This document shows positions 35,396 through 46,774 of a stretch of 64,000 nt of DNA, piece after piece. Under the pieces are notes generated by a model. That model was not told where the DNA came from, made no database searches, and worked only from the letters and a program-made list of their open reading frames with translations. The position numbers were made by a program, and so were the translations under genes. Every line of letters starts with the position of its first letter. Position 1 is the first letter of the stretch. Source of the stretch: Manis javanica (taxonomy: Eukaryota; Chordata; Mammalia; Pholidota; Manidae); the NCBI RefSeq assembly GCF_040802235.1, contig NC_133169.1:44833034-44897033 (forward strand), written 5' to 3'.

Positions 35396-38345
35396 CATTT
35401 TATTATTTTTTGTATCATTAATCTACAATTACATGAGGAATATTATGTTTACTATGCTCTCCCCTTCCCCAAGACCCCCAACAAACGCCCTAACAGTCAC
35501 TGCCATCAGCGTAGTAAGATGCAGTAGAGTAATTACTGCATTAGGCCCTCCCTGTGCCTCCCCCCACATTATACATGCTAATTGTAATGCCCTCTTTCTC
35601 CACCCCCTCTTAACCTTCCCTTCCCACCCCTCCTGCCCAGTTCCTTTCCCTTTGGTAACTGTTAGTCCATTCTTGGGTTCTGTGATTCTGCTGCTGTTTT
35701 GTTCCTTCAGTTTTTTCTTTGTCCTTATACTCCACATATGAGTGAAATCGTTTGGTACTTGTCTTTCTCCACCTGGCTTATTTCACTGAGAATAATACCC
35801 TCTAGCTCCATCCATGTTGTTGCAAATGGTAGGATTTGTTTTCATCTTATGGCTGAACAATATTCCATTGCGTATGTGTACCACTACTTCTTTATCCTTT
35901 TTATCTATTGATGGACACTTAGGTTGCTTCCATTTCTTGGGCATTATAAATAGTGCTGCGATAAACATGGGGTGCATCTGTCTTTTTAAAACTGGGATGC
36001 TGCATTCTTAGGGTAAATTCCTAGAAATGGAATTCCTGGGTCAAATGGTATTTCTATTTTGAGCTTTTTGAGGAACCTCCATACTGCTTTCCACAATGGT
36101 TAAACTAATTTACATTCCCACCAGCAGTGTAGGAGGGTTCCCCTTTCTCCACAACCTCACCAACATTTGTTGTTGTTTGTCTTTTTGATGGTGGCGTTCC
36201 TTACCAGTGTGAGGAGATATCTCATTGTGGTTTCAATTTGCATTTTCTGATGACCAGCGATGTAGAGCATCATTTCATGTGTCTGTTGGCCATCTGTATT
36301 TCTTTTTTGGAGAACAGTCTCTTCAGCTCCTCTGCCCATTTTTTAATTGGATTATATGTTTTTTGTTTGTTGAGGCATGTGAGCTCTTTATATATTTTGG
36401 ATTTCAAGGCTTTATCGGATCTGTCATTTACAAATATATTCTCCCATACTGTAGGGTTCCTTTTTGTTATATTGATGGTGTCTTTTGCTGTACAGGAGCT
36501 TTTCAGCATAATATAGTCCCACTTGTTCATTTTTGATTTTGTTTCCCTTGCCCGAGGAGATAAGTTCATGAAGAAGGCACTCATGTTTATGTCCAAGAGA
36601 TTTTTGCCTATGTTTTTTCTAAGAGTTTTATGGTTTCATGATTTACATTCAGGTCTTTGATCCCTTTTGAATTTACTTTGGTGTATGGGGTTAGACAATG
36701 GTCTAGTTTCATTCTCTTACATGTAGCTGTCCATTATTGCCAACACCAAATGTTCAAGAGGCTGTCATTTCCCCATTGTATGTTCATGGCTCCTTTATCA
36801 TTTATTAATTGACCATATATGTTTGGGTTAATGTCTGGAGTCTCTACTCTGTTCCACTGGTCTGTGGCTCTGTTCTTGTGCCAGTACCAAATTGTCTTGA
36901 TTACTGTGTCTTTGTAGTAGAGCTTGATGTTGGAGTGTGAGATCACCCCCCCACTTTATTCTTCCTTCTCAGGATTGCTTTGACTAATCAGGGTCTTTGG
37001 TGGTTCCATATGAATTTTTGAACTATTTGTTCCAGTTTGTTGAAGAATCCTCTTGGTAATTTGATAGGGATTGCATTGAATCTGTATATTGCTTTAGGCA
37101 GATGGCCATTTTGACAATAAAAATGCTTCCTAGCCAAGAACATGGGATGAGTTTCCATTTGTTAGTGTCCTCTTTAATTTCTCTGAAGAGTGTCTTATAG
37201 TTTTCAGGGTATAAGTCTTTCACTTCCATGGTTAGGTTTATTCCTGGGTATTTTATTCTTTTTGATGCAATCCTGAATGGAATTATTTTCCTGATTTCTC
37301 TTTCTATTAGATCATGTATAGGAAAGCCACAGATTTCTGTGTGTTAATTTTGTATCCTGCAACTTTGCTGAATTCCAATATTAGTTCTAGTAGTTTTGGA
37401 GTGGAATCTTTAGGGTTTTTTATGTACAATATCATGTCATCTGCAAATAGTTACAGTTTAACTTCTTCTTTAACAATCTGGATTCCTTGTATTTCTTTGT
37501 TTTGTCTAATTGCCATGGCTAGGACCTCCAGTACTATGTTGAATAACAGTGGAGAGAGTGGGCATTCCTGTCTTGTGCCCAATCTCAAAGGAAAAGCATT
37601 CAACTTCTCGCCGTTCAGTATGATGTTGGCTGTGGATTTATCATATATGGCTTTTATTGTGCTGAGGTACTTGCCCTCTATATATACCCATTTTGTTGAG
37701 AGTTTTTATCATGAATGGATATTGAATTTTGTGACTGCTTTTTCAGCGTCTATGGAGATGATCATGTGGTTTTTGTTCTTTCTGTTTATGTTGTGGATGA
37801 TGTTGATGGATTTCCGAATGTTGTACTATCCTTGCATCCCTGGGATGAATCCCACTTGGTAATGGTATATGATCCTCTTGATTTATATTTTAATTTGGTT
37901 TGCTAATATTTTGTTGAGTATATTTTCATCTACATTCATCAGGGATATTGGTCTGTAATTTTCTTCTTTGGTGTGGTCTTTGCCTGCTTTTGGTATTAGG
38001 GTTATGCTGGCTTCATAGAATGAGTTTGGGAGTACACTCCTCTTTTATTTTTTGGAAAACTTTAAGGAGAATGGGTGTTATGTCTTCTCTGTATGTCTGA
38101 TAAAATTCCGTGGTAAATTCATCTGGCCACGGGGTTTTGCTCTTGGGTAATTTTTTTATTACCGCTTCAATTTCGTTCCTGGTAATTGGTCTGTTTAGAT
38201 TTTCTGTTTCTTCCTTGGTCAGTCTTGGAAGGTTATATTTTTCTAGGATGTTGTCCATTTGTTATAGGTTTTTCAGCTTGTGAGCATATACGTTTTCATA
38301 GTATTCTCTAATAATTCTTTGTGTTTGTGGGGTCCTTCATGATTT
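35396..38345 (-). mobile_element. 5'-truncated L1 (~2.95 kb), minus strand
   Basis: Antisense 3' end with its A-tail (plus-strand ttttattattttttg) at 35397-35411, a 3' UTR, the ORF2 C-terminus (36060-36600), thumb, and RT (37300-37860) up to the segment containing [20 protein letters not shown] (about 38200-38258); truncated at about 38345. ORF2 is broken many times. Immediately before the catalytic FADD a TAA replaces a leucine/serine-type codon (minus-strand ctg taa cta ttt gca gat, about 37440). It is a younger subfamily, similar to the insert at 26385-27080. 38346-38984 after it shows nothing I recognise. Confidence 0.9.
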
Positions 38346-38984
38346 TTCCATTCTCCCTGTCATTTGATTTTATACAGTGGTAAAATCCATAGAGTTCTGA
38401 AGAAGGAAATAAAGTAATAGTACTACTTTAGTATTATAAATCTTATATTTGTTTTGTGTTTTTTTTTCATTATCTGTCATATAGTTTTCATGTGGTATGA
38501 AAAACACAGTCGTCATTTGATAAAATAATAATGCAGGATTTTGTTAAATAGATTACTGTATAAAATTGAATAAAATCTTGAAAAAACAATCATTTGTTTA
38601 TTTTAGATTCCAAATACTCAAATATTTGTTTGGTGTTTCACCCCTTATTAGAATGTAACACTCTTTGTGATCTTGCTGTTATAACTGTGTTAAACAGTCA
38701 CCCTGGAATCTAATTCTGACCTATATTCTCTTCTTTAAAATTTAAGATAATCTGAGAAAACCTGACCCAATTACTTGACAAATTCCTAAACAAATTCTTT
38801 TGATGTATCTGGCACTTGAGCAGCCATGTGGATGAATATTCAAGTGCAAAATAGTCCCCCTGTAGATGACAAAACACACCAGACAGGTGGATGAATTTTT
38901 TGTTTTGCTAATTAGTATGTCTCTGTAACTTGTCATTTTATGTTGTTTACTGTAAAACTAGACTGACAGCAATCATACATGAAA

Positions 38985-39639
38985 GAGGCACCAGGAAGTT
39001 GTAAGGAAGCCAGAAGGACTAAACCTGGTGGCAGTGGGGTACGTAGGACATGGCAACAAAAATGGCGACACCAGCTCTAAATTCAAAGAAACAGTGATTT
39101 CAGTTGGCTGCTGTGGCTGCTTGCTGAGCGCTGCTTCCTCAGTGCTAGAACAGGGGTGTGCAGTTGCCATGGCATCCTATGGCCAGGCAGATGTGTTACT
39201 TCTCTTGTATTTGGGTCTCTTGCATTCTGTGTACAAATCCTGACATTTCTGTGTGACTGAGCAAATTGCTTGGATCGGTGATGTACTGGAGTGTGGCCAG
39301 ATGCTGATGTCAGCGTTCTTGTTCACGGAGATGAAGAGTGAATTTTGCAAATATGCAGGATAGGAAAGCCAGGGAGAGGCTTTTATTTGGAGATAAAGTG
39401 AGAGGACAGAGCTCCTGGTGCATACCAGGAGGGGACAAGCGAGTCTGTGGTGGTGCACTGTCTGGGGAATTTATAGGCAGTTGAGGATTTTTAGGAATGT
39501 GGAAAAGGGCCAGGGGTGCAGATTTGCTAAGTGGTCCCAGAATGCTTATCTCTGCTGAGACACCATGTCTGCTCTCCTCTGTTATTAGTCTTTCATCAAA
39601 TTCTGTTAAATAAAGTCAACACAAGGAATTCATTCGTCC
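38985..39639. mobile_element. LTR-like region
   Basis: GC-richer segment containing a reverse AATAAA in a 'cttttatttggagataaagtgagaggacagagctcctgg' context, typical of antisense LTR R/U5 sequence. It is directly followed by the dispersed element at 39640-39910. Ends and family could not be defined. Confidence 0.35.
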
Positions 39640-39910
39640 TGTTCTTCTCCAAGATAGTGGTTACCCTCAAGCAGTGGGGACATGTCAGTTAAGACTGCCT
39701 GCTCTGCCTTGAGATAGGCTGTTGGGCTATTGTCTGATTACCAGAGAATATGTTAGGGATCTTACTTCTCAACTCTGCTTTTTCACATGGAACCTTACTC
39801 GTAAAATGGAGGTCCTCCTACTCTTACTATACTGTTTATATCTCAGCAATTTTCCTCACAGGCAGGAAAAGTTCATCGTGTTGCCTCTCCCACGTCTCTG
39901 CCCCACCTCA
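39640..39910 (+). mobile_element. ERV/LTR-derived fragment, same family as 12180-12520
   Basis: Plus-strand copy of the dispersed element described at 12180-12520. The two copies are in opposite orientation. The open frames across it (39722-40045) are not conserved between copies. Confidence 0.5.
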
Positions 39911-40064
39911 GGGTTACAGTCCGGAATCACTATTTTAAACTTCCATCACAGGACTGTGGATTCTAACACCACAAAATACACAGTAAGGTCAGTATTTCAA
40001 AGTGGAGCACATGACATATGGGAGCATCTGCCTTTCAGTACATAAAGGAGAAGGACAGCAGTGT

Positions 40065-40375
40065 TAGTGTGGGCGTCACGGTCAGTGGGATAGAGGCTGG
40101 AGAATTGGTGAAGAGAATAAAGGAGTACAACGTTCCTGTTAAAAAATAAATTAGTCACAAAAATGGAAATAAAGCATGGGAAATAAAGTCAATAATGTTC
40201 TAATTTATTTGTATGTAGAGAGGTAACTAAATAGTGTGGTGAATATTTAAGAATATATATGTATATATATATGTGTGTGTGTGTTAAATCACTGTGTTGT
40301 ACATATGAAATCAATGTATCAGACATCAAATACATCTCAATATATAGCAAAACTAAAGGGAATATTTCCTAACAT
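40065..40375 (+). mobile_element. L1 3' UTR fragment with internal TA/TG repeat
   Basis: gagaattggtgaagagaataaaggagtacaacgttcctgttaaaaaataaattagtcac... with a TA/TG microsatellite at 40252-40284 and ...cactgtgttgtacatatgaaatcaatgta. Typical older L1 3' UTR. Confidence 0.7.
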
Positions 40376-40379
40376 AACA

Positions 40380-41435
40380 ACATATACTCATTTTTTTCAC
40401 AGATAAACTAGAATCAATATTTTTCAATTTAAAGTAGAACGTAGAATTTGACCAATAGATAAGCCATTTGAATTATCTCTATTTATGTGTTTTTTTTCTA
40501 TGTTTTTATATTTGCAACCATTTTAAACCAATGGGACAAATTCAAACTCTTGTATTTTATCATCATTCTTATTTCAAAACTTACTGCTCTCTCATTGTTA
40601 GTTCAATTTCTGGTGTACATCTGAAAATTTCCCTGCTACTGTTTAATTTCCAGAATAATCAAATATCTCCTCCATTCACTCCATAGTTACTTACTTAAGG
40701 CTGCATTTTTCCAAGAGAAACCTGGAATGTGCTTGCACACTTGTAACTCTGTCAATATGGCAACTGTTGTGAGGTGGTACAGTTGAAGTGGAAAAGACCT
40801 GAGCTGTGCTACAAGATTCCATTGGCTGCTCCTACTGTCCCTTCATCTAATGTAATCTGAAGAATGCCCTGGATAGATGAACAGTCTGATACCTGCTCTC
40901 AGCTTTTTGAGACATTTATTAAACCATGAAGTGCAATCGCCAGGTGTTGCATGACAACACTGTGGTACCATGGACGTTTCCTGCCTGGGAACCCCATTTG
41001 GTTATATGCTCTATCCTATTGCCTGCAATAATTGACCCTTAATATCATGGAAATTTGCAGTGTATGGATGGAATCCAGAAAATACCCATGTTTGCTTTGG
41101 ACATTTGCATACCTGATAGTAGAACTTAGTGAAGATATCATATATGGTATCCAGAAAGTCAACTTTGGGCACTGAATGCTCAACAGTTAAGGTTGGAGCT
41201 CCAATATGAGGTAAATGACTTTGACAAAGTGAGTTGACACTAAATTTAGTCATTTGATCTATCCTTTTGTATGAACTGTGTAGAGGATGGTTTTATTTCT
41301 TCAACGTTTTTAATAATAAAACACCATTCAAGTAAAGAAAAGTGCATAAACACATTGAGGTGTTCCTAATAAAAACTTTTTAATCCAAATACAAGTTGTT
41401 TCATTAGGTCTATGTCTATCATTTTAATTGTTGTT
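40380..41435. other. Unassigned stretch
   Basis: Mostly AT-rich. A minus-strand open frame of 80 codons (41011-41253) begins VNSLCQSHLPHIGAP after its first residues and has no domain I recognise. It might be a decayed gene or repeat piece. Confidence 0.25.
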
Positions 41436-41439
41436 TGTT

Positions 41440-41910
41440 ATTTCCCTGTATGAATGTGCCAAAGTGCATTTCTCCATTCTGATGTTGATGAACATTGAAA
41501 ATAATTACCATCTCCCCTTTACAAGTGACGTTGTTTCTCAACATCCTTGGGAATGTGTTTGTTACCCACATGCAGGTATTTCAGTTGGGTAAGTACAAGG
41601 GTGGAATTGTTGATTTATGAGAAGCATATATTCAAAGTTGTTGGTTATCAATATATTTCTTACCACTGACATATGAAAGTTCAGTTTGCTTCAGATCCGT
41701 CACACCATTTATCACATATCAAAAATGTCATTAAATTTGACATTTTGGGTAGAAATGTAATGGTTTGTCATTGTGGTTTTAATCTGCAATTCCTGACATA
41801 CAATGATGGTCGATGCTGAATTTGAAGCTGTTGACCCCTTGCCCACATGCACGTATGTTCCCCATTCTGCTTCAACATGATGACCTCTTACTATAATCCC
41901 AGTGGGTAGC
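41440..41910 (-). mobile_element. Old L1 ORF2 C-terminal remnant
   Basis: Antisense with recognisable order (ttgttgatttatgagaagc... and ggtttgtcattgtggttttaatctgcaattcctgacatacaatgatgg, the usual 'cattgtggttttgatttgcat' L1 segment). Strongly decayed. Confidence 0.5.
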
Positions 41911-42414
41911 ATTCAGAGAGTTGCCTCTAATCCTGTGAACACGCTTGTCGCATTGTTTGCACAAACTGGGGATTCAGTGCCCCTAGGAAAATACTTCTCC
42001 CAACGACAAATAGGACTAATAATGAGTACATTGCTCCCTGGGTGAAGCAACTGAGAGACTTGTAGGTGTTGCCCAGGAATCGCCAGTGAGATTGAGTTTA
42101 GATAGTTAAGAAGAAATTTTCTCACTTTTTGATCCATATTTGTTAGGTAAAATCTCAGATAATCCAGTTTGTAAATACAAAAGTGAACAAAATATAAAAT
42201 TTATCAGTAATCCACTATATTTTCCCCACTTTAAATAGAATTTTTCCAACTTGTGGAAATCTAAAGCTATTTTTAACTGAGAAATAACAATACTACTGGA
42301 GACCCTGATCTGGAATTTAGGAAACTGGAGTTTTAATTAGTCAGGTGCAGAGAGTGGGAACTAAGAAAATCAAGTGGTGTTTACATGGGAGTAATCTGTC
42401 TTTCGGCTTCCCTG

Positions 42415-42455
<41 letters not shown>

Positions 42456-42474
42456 CGCGCGTGCGCACATATAC
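42415..42474. repeat. (TG)n with GC-alternating end
   Basis: TG repeats (42415-42449) run into gcgcgcacgcgcgtgcgcaca, an unbroken alternating purine-pyrimidine tract of about 60 bases. This composition favours left-handed Z-DNA. The surrounding 41911-43590 has a T14 run (42729-42742) but no gene. Confidence 0.95.
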
Positions 42475-43589
42475 ACTCCTGCACTTTTGAGTGTATATGC
42501 TTTTTATACTTCGGTTTATATTTTGAATAGTAACCTTAGTTTGGGGACAAGACAGACAGCAGTTGTCACAGTTTAGGCACGTGAAATACATCATGAGTTG
42601 CCAGTAAGAATGTCACTCACAATATAAAGCTCTCTATGTTACTTTGCTGTTTTGCTGTTTTGTCTCTTAACTGGAGACCCATTCTTTTACCTATTTATAT
42701 TTTGTTTTTGAATCTGAAGTCTTCACTGTTTTTTTTTTTTTTGGATGACGTTGAGTGTCTACATCCTAAATGCAAGTAGGACTGTACATCCCGCTCCATT
42801 TATGCCCAAGTGAGATGACCTGAATGCTGCATTGGCTGATTTGAATGTCCACATCCATTACTCTTCCAAATTCCAGTGTTAAATGCAATTTACTTAGTTT
42901 TCATTAAAAAATTTCCTTTGTTATTGCTTTTAAGATGATTAGTACATAATTTTTTCAGTTCATATTTTTGTGGTCATAGTTTTATCTCTGTTAAGTCCTA
43001 GGATACATAATGATTCATAAAAAATTCTGATGGGAGAAAGTTATCTTATTTTTAAGTTACCAAGAGAATTCATGTTAAGAAACAGCACAGGTGTTTGTCA
43101 TGTCCATATTCTAATAGGGAAAGACATTAAAATCACCAAGAGCATCAGCTTTGATGTTGAAATATTTAGTATAGAACTGTGAAAATTTCTGTTTCTTCTC
43201 CTGCTGGTACATATTTCCCCTCCTCCCTCCATTCCTTGGACTTGCTCCTACCGTCTCCACCTCCTACTGCTCAGCATTTTCTTGCTTCTTTCTTACTCTG
43301 TCTTTCACTCCATATGATACTGTTCCCATAAACAATAAAATTGAAAGGATAAAATGCTATCAACAGTAGAAGTTATTTTTTTGAGAGAGAAAGTCTTCAT
43401 CAGGGCAATCCTTTACACATACCACATCATTTCTGCCAGCACTCTGGAAACAAATTAAAGTGCTACTAATTAACAAATTCCTGGGAATAATATGTAATTT
43501 GAATTTACAATGGATGGAGAATGGAACATTTAGATACAGGAATTTTTGTGGATAAATGGAAACACATAATTTATAATGGCATTATTTTC

Positions 43590-44430
43590 CCTCCTGTCAC
43601 TGAGGTATAGTTGGTGTAACATTGTATAAGGCTTAGGTATACAAAATTATAGCTTGATATACATACATGCTGTGAAATATCTGCCATCAAAAGGTGAGCT
43701 AACATATCTATCACCCCTAGTTATGACACTATCCTTTCTCCACCGTGTTTCTTGGCTGTTTTATCAGATATTAGCTGTCCATCCAGGTATGCTCATATCT
43801 GGAATGTTGATCCTTTCCATTGGCCTATGTGACTGTTGTTATACATTTTCATAAACTGGTACCATAATAATGTAGTTTTGTGATATAGTTTGAGTTGAAG
43901 AAGAGTTATGTTCTCTTTGATCTTCTCTCAGTATTCTGGAATTTAAGGTTCTATTTCATTACATACAATGAGCAGAGTTTTTGCTTCTATTTCTGGGAAA
44001 AGTGACATTGGAATTCTGGTAGGAATTGCATAGGATCTATAGTTAGCCTTGGGTAGTATTTACATTTTAACAATATGAATTACTTGAATATATTATCATT
44101 GGATATTTTACATGTATTTGTATATTTTAAATTTCTTTCATCAGTATTATACTTTACAAAGTTTTACAGTTTTCAGTAATGATCATACACTTCCTTGGTT
44201 CAACTTATTCAAAATAAGTTTGAGATGCAAATGTAAATGAGAATCTCATTTCCTTTATAGATAGCTAATTATTAATGTATCAAAATGCATTGGACACTCA
44301 TCTGTAGATTTGATTTCTGTGAGTTTACTTAGTTTATGGGTTCAACGGTTTTTGATTGAATCTTGGGTATTTTTTATTGTTCCTGCCAATTTATTGATGT
44401 ACATACAATAAAATGCACAAATCTCAGAGA
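43590..44430 (-). mobile_element. Old L1 remnant, target of a younger L1
   Basis: Antisense 3' UTR-type sequence (cactgaggtatagttggtgtaacattgtataag) and ORF2 RT-type sequence (43860-44200: ccataataatgtagttttgtg..., ggaattctggtaggaattgcatagg). It ends in gatgtacatacaataaaatgcacaaatctcag, where the full-length L1 begins. Confidence 0.65.
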
Positions 44431-44756
44431 CAGGAGCCAAGAAGGCGGCATGAGTAGAGCAGCAGAAATCTCCTCCCAACACCAAATATATTTATGAAAA
44501 TATAACAAAGACAACTCTTCCTAAAATAGAGACCATAGGACACAGGACAACATCCAGACCACATCCACACCTGCGAGAACCCAGCGCCACGCGAAGGGGG
44601 TAAGATACAAACCCCAGCCTGGCAGGACATGAGCACCCCTCTCCCCGGCCCCTGGCATGTGGAGAGGAGTCAGCAGGGAGGGAGAGAGAGCCCAGGACTG
44701 CTGAACACCCAGCCCCAGGATTCTGGGCCAGAGCGCAGACACAGTGCATGCATGGG

Positions 44757-45345
44757 GTCCTGGATACTGGGGAAACAGGGCGGCAGGACCAGTGAGCGGG
44801 TGCCTGAGGCTGACGTGGGAGAACAAAGAAATGGGAGCAGTTTTTTTTTTTTTTTTTGGCGATTGCTTTTTGTAAGCCTTAAAGGGACAGGGACCCCAAT
44901 AACAGGGAAACAGGGCAGCAAGACCAGTGAGCGGGTGCCTGAGACCGACGCCTGAGGACAAAGAAAATCACGTGTTTTTCCCTTTTTTTTTGGCGAGTGC
45001 TTTTTGGAAGACTTAAAGGGACAGGGACCCCCAATACTAAGGAAACAGGGCAGCAAGACCAGTGAGTGGGTGCCTGAGACCGGCGCCTGAGGACAAAGAA
45101 AATTGCGTGTTTTTCCCCCCTTTTTTTTTGGCGAGTGCTTTTTGGAAGCCTTAAAGAAACAGGGACCACAATATTAAGGAAACAGGGCAGCAAGACCGGT
45201 GAGCGGGGGCCTGAGTCTGGCACCTGAGGACAAAGATAATCATGTGTTTTTCACTTTATTTTTTATTTATTTTTTCTCTTTCATTGTTGCTGTTGTTGTT
45301 TTGGTTTGGAGAGTGCTTTTTGGAAGTCTTAAAGGGGCAGGACAG
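44757..45345 (+). repeat. Tandem ~135-bp monomers in the L1 5' UTR
   Basis: Four units. The shared ccagtgagcggg-type anchor recurs at 44791, 44926, 45061 and 45198, giving spacings of 135, 135 and 137. Each unit runs from 'ggaaacagggcagcaagacc' through 'cctgaggacaaag', a poly-T run, 'ggcgagtgctttttggaag' and 'ttaaagggacaggga'. The fourth unit carries an expanded T-rich insert. Monomeric L1 promoters are known from mouse; here the units are shorter. Confidence 0.9.
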
Positions 45346-45695
45346 GACACTTAGCCCAGAGGCAGGGAATCTGGGGATCTCTGGGCAATCTAACCTCCTG
45401 GGAAAACAGGGAGCACAGAGGACCCTCACAGAGATAAACAGCCTCCAGGTGGCTCCCCCTCCAACATGGCTCCACCATTTTGGAAGAACAGCCCCAGCGA
45501 GGCCACGCCCACAGCAACTGCTGAGATAAACTCCAAACCAACGGGGCAGGTAACTGAAGCCCCGTCTGCACACAGCTGCCAAGCATAAGCCACTAGAGGT
45601 CGCTATTTTCCCAGGAGAGGAAGGCCACAAACCAACAAGAAGGAAAGCTCTCCCAGCTCTCACTCGTACCAGCTCTGCAAGCTATCTCTATTACC

Positions 45696-46579
45696 ATGAA
45701 AAGGCAAAACTACAGGGAGACAAAGATCAAAGAGACAACACCTGAGGAGAAAGACCTAACCAGTCTTCCTGAAAAAGAATTCAAAATAAAAATCATGAAC
45801 ATGTTGACAGAGATGCAGAGAAAAATGCAAGAGCAATGGGATGAGATGAAGAGAAAAATGCTAGAGAAATGGGAGGAAGTCCGGAGGGAGATCACAGATG
45901 TCAGGAAGGAAAGCACGGAAGTGAAACAAACCCTGGAAGGATTTATAAGCAGAATGGATAAGATGCAAGAGGCCATTGAAGGAATAGAAACCAGAGAAGA
46001 GGAACGTATAGAAACTGACATAGAGATAAAAGGATCTCCAGGAATGAAACAAAACTAAGAGAACTATGTGACCAATCCAAAAGGAATAATATTTGTATTA
46101 TAGGGGTACCAGAAGAAGAAGAAAGAGGAAAAGGGATAGAAAGTCTCTTTGAAGAAATAATTGATGAAAACTTCTGCAAATTGGGGGAGGAAATAATCGA
46201 ATAGACCACGGAAATACACAGAACCCCCAACAGAAAGGATCCAAGGAGGACAACACCAAGACACATAATAATTATAATGGCAAAGATCAAGGACAAGGAA
46301 AGAGTTTTAAAGGCAGCTAGAAAGAAAAAGGTCACCTATAAAGGAAAACCCATCAGGCTAACATCAGACTTCTTGACAGAAACCCTACAAATAAGAAGAG
46401 AATGGCATGATATATTTAATGAAAAGAAACAGCAGGGCCTTGAATCAAGGATACTGTATCCAGCACGACTATCATTTAAATATGATGGCAGGATTAAACA
46501 ATTCCCAGACAAGCAAAAGCTGAGGGAATTTGCTTCCCACAAACCACCTCTACAGGGCATCATACAGGGACTGCTCTAG
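45696..46579 (+). pseudogene. L1 ORF1 (ORF1p), broken
   Basis: ORF1p is the trimeric RNA-binding chaperone of the L1 particle. It starts at ATG 45696 with a long charged coiled coil (residues about 30-110: MLTEMQRKMQEQWDEMKRKM and onward). The frame meets TAA at 46056; the true frame is shifted, re-entering between about 46040 and 46066 in the third frame. That frame has a TAG at 46202-46204 and then runs open through the RRM/C-terminal domain (46277-46579; RLTSDFLTETLQIRREWHDI) to TAG 46577. Two lesions, otherwise complete. Confidence 0.85.
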
Positions 46580-46774
46580 ATGGGAGCACTCCTAAAAGGA
46601 GCACAGAAAAAAACATGCAACATATGAAGAATGGAGAAGGAGGAATAAGAAGGGAGAGAAGAAAAGAATCTCCAGACAGTGCATATAACAGCTCAATAAG
46701 CGAGCTAAGTTAGGCAGTAAGATACTAAAGAAGCTAACCTTGAACCTTTGGTAAACACGAATCTAAAGCCTGCA

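Noticed and set aside
42345-42594. Overlapping frames with long CV or TH dipeptide runs
   Set aside because: They are translations of the TG microsatellite, not genes.
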